From positions 62,001-126,000 of the forward strand of contig CAZTZE010000001.1 in the NCBI GenBank assembly GCA_964618215.1: DNA of 64,000 nt. The letters are read 5' to 3'. The position numbers were made by a program, and so were the translations under genes. The stretch is from CG2-30-58-95 sp964618215. Lineage in GTDB: Bacteria > Chloroflexota > Anaerolineae > Anaerolineales > Villigracilaceae. Under the pieces are notes generated by a model that did not search any database, had not been told where the DNA came from, and saw nothing but the letters and a program-made list of their open reading frames with translations. Below are positions 61,371-64,000 of the stretch, piece after piece. Position 1 is the first letter of the stretch; the number at the start of each line of letters is the position of its first letter.

Positions 61371-61667
61371 TTAGCGGAAACGCCGTGAACCGGAATCATC
61401 CCCAGTCTGGTAGTTACTAATGGCACCCGCCAGGTCTCCCTGGAGTTCGAGCATCTTTTGAGCCATTTTTTCCACGCGCGGCTTGATCACGCTGAGATAG
61501 CGCTCAACAGCAATGCCACCTACCAGACCAACGAACGCGGTTGTCCGTAGCACCATGATGGTCATTTCCAAAACCTTGCTGATCCCTTGCAAGATGTCAC
61601 CGAAGTTCCCGAAGGCTTCGCCCATCTTCTGTACTTGCGGGATATCCATAAAGACTTCTTCAGCCAT
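61371..61667 (-). CDS. Small WXG100-like or membrane-associated secretion-locus protein
   Basis: 98 residues with a good AGGAGG site. Predicted helical; the middle holds a hydrophobic stretch (TTAFVGLVGGIAVERYLS) where WXG100 proteins have their turn, and no Trp-x-Gly is present. It may be a membrane-inserting member of the cluster instead of a secreted substrate. Tightly spaced with the genes before it and 148 bp upstream of the pseudokinase gene; that gap shows no gene. Confidence 0.7.
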   Translation of the reverse strand: MAEEVFMDIPQVQKMGEAFGNFGDILQGISKVLEMTIMVLRTTAFVGLVGGIAVERYLSVIKPRVEKMAQKMLELQGDLAGAISNYQTGDDSGSRRFR

Positions 61668-61682
61668 GGCTGTACCTCCTGA

Positions 61683-62021
61683 TTACAGGTTGATGATCGA
61701 GTGAAAAACGTCAAAGAGCTCATTGGCTTTCTGCGTTGCCTGGCGGTCTGCCTGATCCATAACGTCGAGCGCGCGACGGATCGCACCACCAAAGTTGAAA
61801 TTTAGACTGCCAATGCTAACCAATTGCGGAATGACCTCACTGGTCATCTCCTGCACGAAGCGGCTTGCGCCATCACCTTTCCAAGCACCACCCAGTACTT
61901 GCTGTACCAAGGAGCGCAACGGGGCAGTAATTGCATCCTGGATCAGGTTGATTTGTTGGGTGATTACCTGAATAACGTGGTTGATAACCGAACGCGCAAT
62001 TTTCAATAGGAAGCCTAACAT
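61683..62021 (-). CDS. WXG100-like protein with WKG turn
   Basis: 112 residues, AGGAGG upstream. Two long helices flank GGAWKGDGASRFVQEM, the position and form of the WXG turn in type VII substrates. The N-terminal helix is unusually hydrophobic (LGFLLKIARSVINHVIQVI). Probably a secreted or pore-associated partner of the other small proteins in this operon. Confidence 0.78.
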   Translation of the reverse strand: MLGFLLKIARSVINHVIQVITQQINLIQDAITAPLRSLVQQVLGGAWKGDGASRFVQEMTSEVIPQLVSIGSLNFNFGGAIRRALDVMDQADRQATQKANELFDVFHSIINL

Positions 62022-62039
62022 ATCTTACCTCCTGACCAT

Positions 62040-62336
62040 CTAGTTGAACAATCCGCCCGCGCTCTTATCAGAAGCCTGCATGTCGGCAATCGCGCCCTCG
62101 ATGTCTTTGGTGATCTCATCGAATTTCTGACTGAGCTTGGTCACGGCAGGCACAAAGGCGCTGGCTAGTGCGTTGGAGAAAGCCTCTCCCGCGTCCCCAA
62201 CCATGGCGCCGTTTTGCATTTCCTGGGCAGCCTGTCGGGCAAGGCGAATTGTCTCCATCAGGCGCTGCGCTGTGGACTTGCAGTGTTGTGCCATTTCCTG
62301 CATCGCAGGGTAATTGAGCTTGATAACGTCAGACAT
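62040..62336 (-). CDS. WXG100-family protein (turn MVG)
   Basis: 98 residues from the ATG at 62336, preceded by AAAGGAG. Helix-turn-helix hairpin of WXG100 length; the turn is GAMVGDAGEAF, with Met in place of Trp. Divergent turns are common in partner subunits of heterodimeric substrates, so it may pair with the protein at 62366. Confidence 0.82.
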   Translation of the reverse strand: MSDVIKLNYPAMQEMAQHCKSTAQRLMETIRLARQAAQEMQNGAMVGDAGEAFSNALASAFVPAVTKLSQKFDEITKDIEGAIADMQASDKSAGGLFN

Positions 62337-62365
62337 AGTAAAACTCCTTTCGCCCACCAGGGGAG

Positions 62366-62674
62366 CTAGTCACTGAGAGACTTGAACATGCCCTGGCAAT
62401 TATCTTCGGCCTGCCGGTAAATGCTCAAAATCTGATCAATGGCACCTGCGGCGGCTTGCAGAGCTTGGATAAGGCGACCCATGGAAGGCAGCATCAACCC
62501 TTCCATTTCCTGGAAGAATTGGTCGGATCCTCGGCCAACCCAGCCAGTGCCGTGCAACCCTTCAACCCGGCCTTTGGTTTGGTTGAGTGCTTGGTTAATT
62601 GCATCTGCCTCTGCCTGGAATTTTTTTCCTATCGCCTGCATCTGCTCATAGTTGATTTCGGTTTTTTCTGCCAT
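62366..62674 (-). CDS. WXG100-family protein (turn WVG)
   Basis: 102 residues, AAAGGA upstream. Canonical WXG100: helix (NYEQMQAIGKKFQAEADAIN), turn GTGWVGRGSDQFF, helix. Its start (MAEKTEINYEQMQ) is close to that of the protein at 62778 (MAENTIINYEQLQ), indicating duplication. A likely substrate of the EccC-like ATPase. Confidence 0.9.
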   Translation of the reverse strand: MAEKTEINYEQMQAIGKKFQAEADAINQALNQTKGRVEGLHGTGWVGRGSDQFFQEMEGLMLPSMGRLIQALQAAAGAIDQILSIYRQAEDNCQGMFKSLSD

Positions 62675-62777
62675 AGCTTGTCCTTTCTGAATGAAACTGG
62701 CTGATATTTCTATCGGCTATTGTGGACCTGCAATTTATCAAAGGTCATCACCTCGTTGGATTTATTTTCTTATAGTA

Positions 62778-63749
62778 TCACCCTTTATCCTTTTTACCTA
62801 TCTTGCCTTTGACCACTTTTGCGGCGCCCGCGATGGCAGCTCCGGAACTGCCAGCTATCCCTGCTGCACCGGCAGCGGATAGACCACTTTCTACATCTGG
62901 CGATACGGCAGCGGCTGCGCCGCCTCCCGAAGCTGATTGCGACGAACTAGCGGAAGATCCTGCCGCTGAACCGCTGCCATAAACGTAATCGGGCATACTC
63001 TGCGCTCCGCCTCCTGAAGAATCGCCGCCGACGCGGTTGGATTGCGGCGATTGACTTCCCAGTCCTACGCCCATCTTGTCCAGGTTTCCTTGCGCACCGG
63101 AGCCGCCAGCGCCACTGCCGCCGCCTCCGCCTCCGCCGCTGGAACCGGATTCCACACTTCCGCTCGAACTTTCACCTGATCCGCCAGCCGCAGCGAAACT
63201 ATTTTCAAATTGACTGGCGCCAAAATCGGTGGAGCCTAAATTGACCGCCTGGGCTCCTGATCCGAGGTTACCGAATTGTCCTGCGCCGAAATCAGTGGCG
63301 CCCAAATTGACTCCAGGGACTCCTGTTCCGAGGTTACCGAATTGTCCTGCGCCGAAATCAGTGGCGCCCAAATTGACCCCAAGGACTCCTGCTCCGAGGT
63401 TGCCGAATTGTCCTGCACCGAAATCGGTTGACCCAAGGTTGACACTATCCAGAGCGCCTTTGAATGGCGCAGACGCATCCTCTTCTGCGCCGTGATAAAT
63501 TTTGAGGATTGCCCTGGTTGTTTCAGCAGAAAAATGCAATGCTGCACACAGTCGCTGCATCGAAGGCAGCACAATTGTCTCCATTTCATCAAAAAAGGCA
63601 TCTGAGCCTATGCCAATCCACTCTTTCTCAAGGTCGTGGACGAGCTGACGCAGGGGGGCAAGGATGCCCGCAATGGCTTCAGCCTCAGCCTCCATTTTTT
63701 TTGCCATGGCTTGTAATTGCTCGTAATTGATAATTGTATTTTCTGCCAT
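62778..63749 (-). CDS. WXG100 domain with 22-residue repeats and Gly/Ser-rich tail
   Basis: 323 residues. Residues 1-100 are a WXG100 hairpin with turn EKEWIGIGSDAFF. Residues 103-180 contain nearly identical 22-residue repeats (consensus VNLGATDFGAGQFGNLGxG, three full and one partial). The remainder is Gly/Ser/Ala-rich, ending in a basic tail (KGKIGKKDKG). Such a long low-complexity tail is atypical of WXG100 proteins and suggests a surface or fibrous protein exported by the system. The ribosome site is weak; it follows the FHA gene by 12 bases. Confidence 0.85.
   Translation of the reverse strand: MAENTIINYEQLQAMAKKMEAEAEAIAGILAPLRQLVHDLEKEWIGIGSDAFFDEMETIVLPSMQRLCAALHFSAETTRAILKIYHGAEEDASAPFKGALDSVNLGSTDFGAGQFGNLGAGVLGVNLGATDFGAGQFGNLGTGVPGVNLGATDFGAGQFGNLGSGAQAVNLGSTDFGASQFENSFAAAGGSGESSSGSVESGSSGGGGGGGSGAGGSGAQGNLDKMGVGLGSQSPQSNRVGGDSSGGGAQSMPDYVYGSGSAAGSSASSSQSASGGGAAAAVSPDVESGLSAAGAAGIAGSSGAAIAGAAKVVKGKIGKKDKG
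63210..63443. repeat. Tandem 66-bp coding repeat
   Basis: Three complete and one partial 66-bp units lie inside the gene at 62778. Neighbouring units are nearly identical at DNA level (GCGCCGAAATCAGTGGCGCC recurs), implying recent slippage or gene conversion and possible copy-number variation between strains. Confidence 0.85.
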
Positions 63750-63761
63750 TTGTGTTTTTTG

Positions 63762-64000
63762 CTAGCTCAACTCAAAACGAGCTTCGACATTTGGCCCGAA
63801 GGTCACAACTGCGCCGGCTTGCAGGCGTACAGGTTGACCACCCGCCAGCGCGGTTCCGTTGAGGCGCGTGCCGTTGCTGCTGTTCGTGTCGGTGATAAAG
63901 TAAGCCTGCTGCGTCGGATCGTAGGTGATCTGAGCATGCGTGCGTGATACGCTGGCATCGCGGATGGTAAGCGGGCAGTCCGAGCGACCAACCATGAAGG
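63762..64000 (-). CDS. FHA-domain protein (partial)
   Basis: Only the C-terminal 79 residues are in the window; the frame remains open past 64000. It contains the FHA phosphothreonine-binding loop pattern: VGRS, VSRTHAQI, SSNGTRLNG, and a last strand VVTFGPNVEARFEL. It heads the secretion operon as seen here and may regulate or assemble the apparatus, as FHA proteins do in other type VII loci. Confidence 0.85.
   Translation of the reverse strand, partial: FMVGRSDCPLTIRDASVSRTHAQITYDPTQQAYFITDTNSSNGTRLNGTALAGGQPVRLQAGAVVTFGPNVEARFELS

Noticed and set aside
63210..63443. CRISPR-like or satellite repeat array
   Set aside because: The 66-bp units stay in one reading frame and encode a regular peptide repeat; there are no unique spacers.

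Overview
The window looks like a chromosomal piece of a Chloroflexota bacterium, probably an Anaerolineae-like lineage. This is inferred from gene content, not from a marker gene. The signs are very large GAF/PAS sensor proteins, BMP-type purine/nucleoside ABC transporters beside molybdenum hydroxylases, a thiolase/DUF35 pair, a WXG100 (type VII) secretion cluster, and abundant intergenic inverted repeats. No rRNA, tRNA, CRISPR array or transposase was seen.

Layout. (1) 1-2.3 kb, minus strand: a small set of membrane proteins, one running off the left edge. (2) 2.5-12.4 kb, plus strand: a decayed sensor fragment, then a tightly overlapping signalling operon. It holds a histidine kinase, two double-receiver regulators, a sigma-54-like/GIY-YIG nuclease fusion that splits a PAS domain, and a 1554-residue PAS/GAF/HD-GYP protein. 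(3) 12.4-53.3 kb, minus strand: a long catabolic region. It has two complete BMP-family ABC importers (18.0-25.5 and 34.8-40.1 kb), three molybdenum hydroxylases of different architecture (25.7-28.5, 30.8-34.7 and 40.3-44.6 kb), a cytosine-deaminase-like amidohydrolase, a single and a tandem cyclase-family hydrolase, a nitrilase-family amidase and a type III CoA-transferase. All three families of the oxamate carbamoyltransferase set (FdrA/DUF1116/DUF2877) are present. Together they suggest uptake of a nitrogen heterocycle or ureide, hydroxylation, ring opening and carbamoyl transfer; the exact substrate is not readable from sequence. (4) 54.5-64 kb, minus strand: a type VII secretion locus with EccC-like ATPase, a pseudokinase, five small WXG100-like proteins, and FHA proteins, one fused to a ubiquitin-like domain.

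The catabolic region has been broken into repeatedly. Two lone integron-type gene cassettes sit at 29767-30771 and 53617-54485. The first has a full attC with two extrahelical bases and lies exactly between a hydroxylase stop codon and the amidohydrolase leader. A 2.8 kb secreted M4-like protease gene sits between the two permeases of one importer and is bracketed by near-identical 16 bp repeats. A UPF0175/PIN toxin-antitoxin pair follows.

The most unusual object is the gene at 6732-7763. It joins a sigma-54 (RpoN) core-binding/DNA-binding region to a complete GIY-YIG nuclease domain, is stop/start-overlapped on both sides, and lies between the two halves of one PAS domain.
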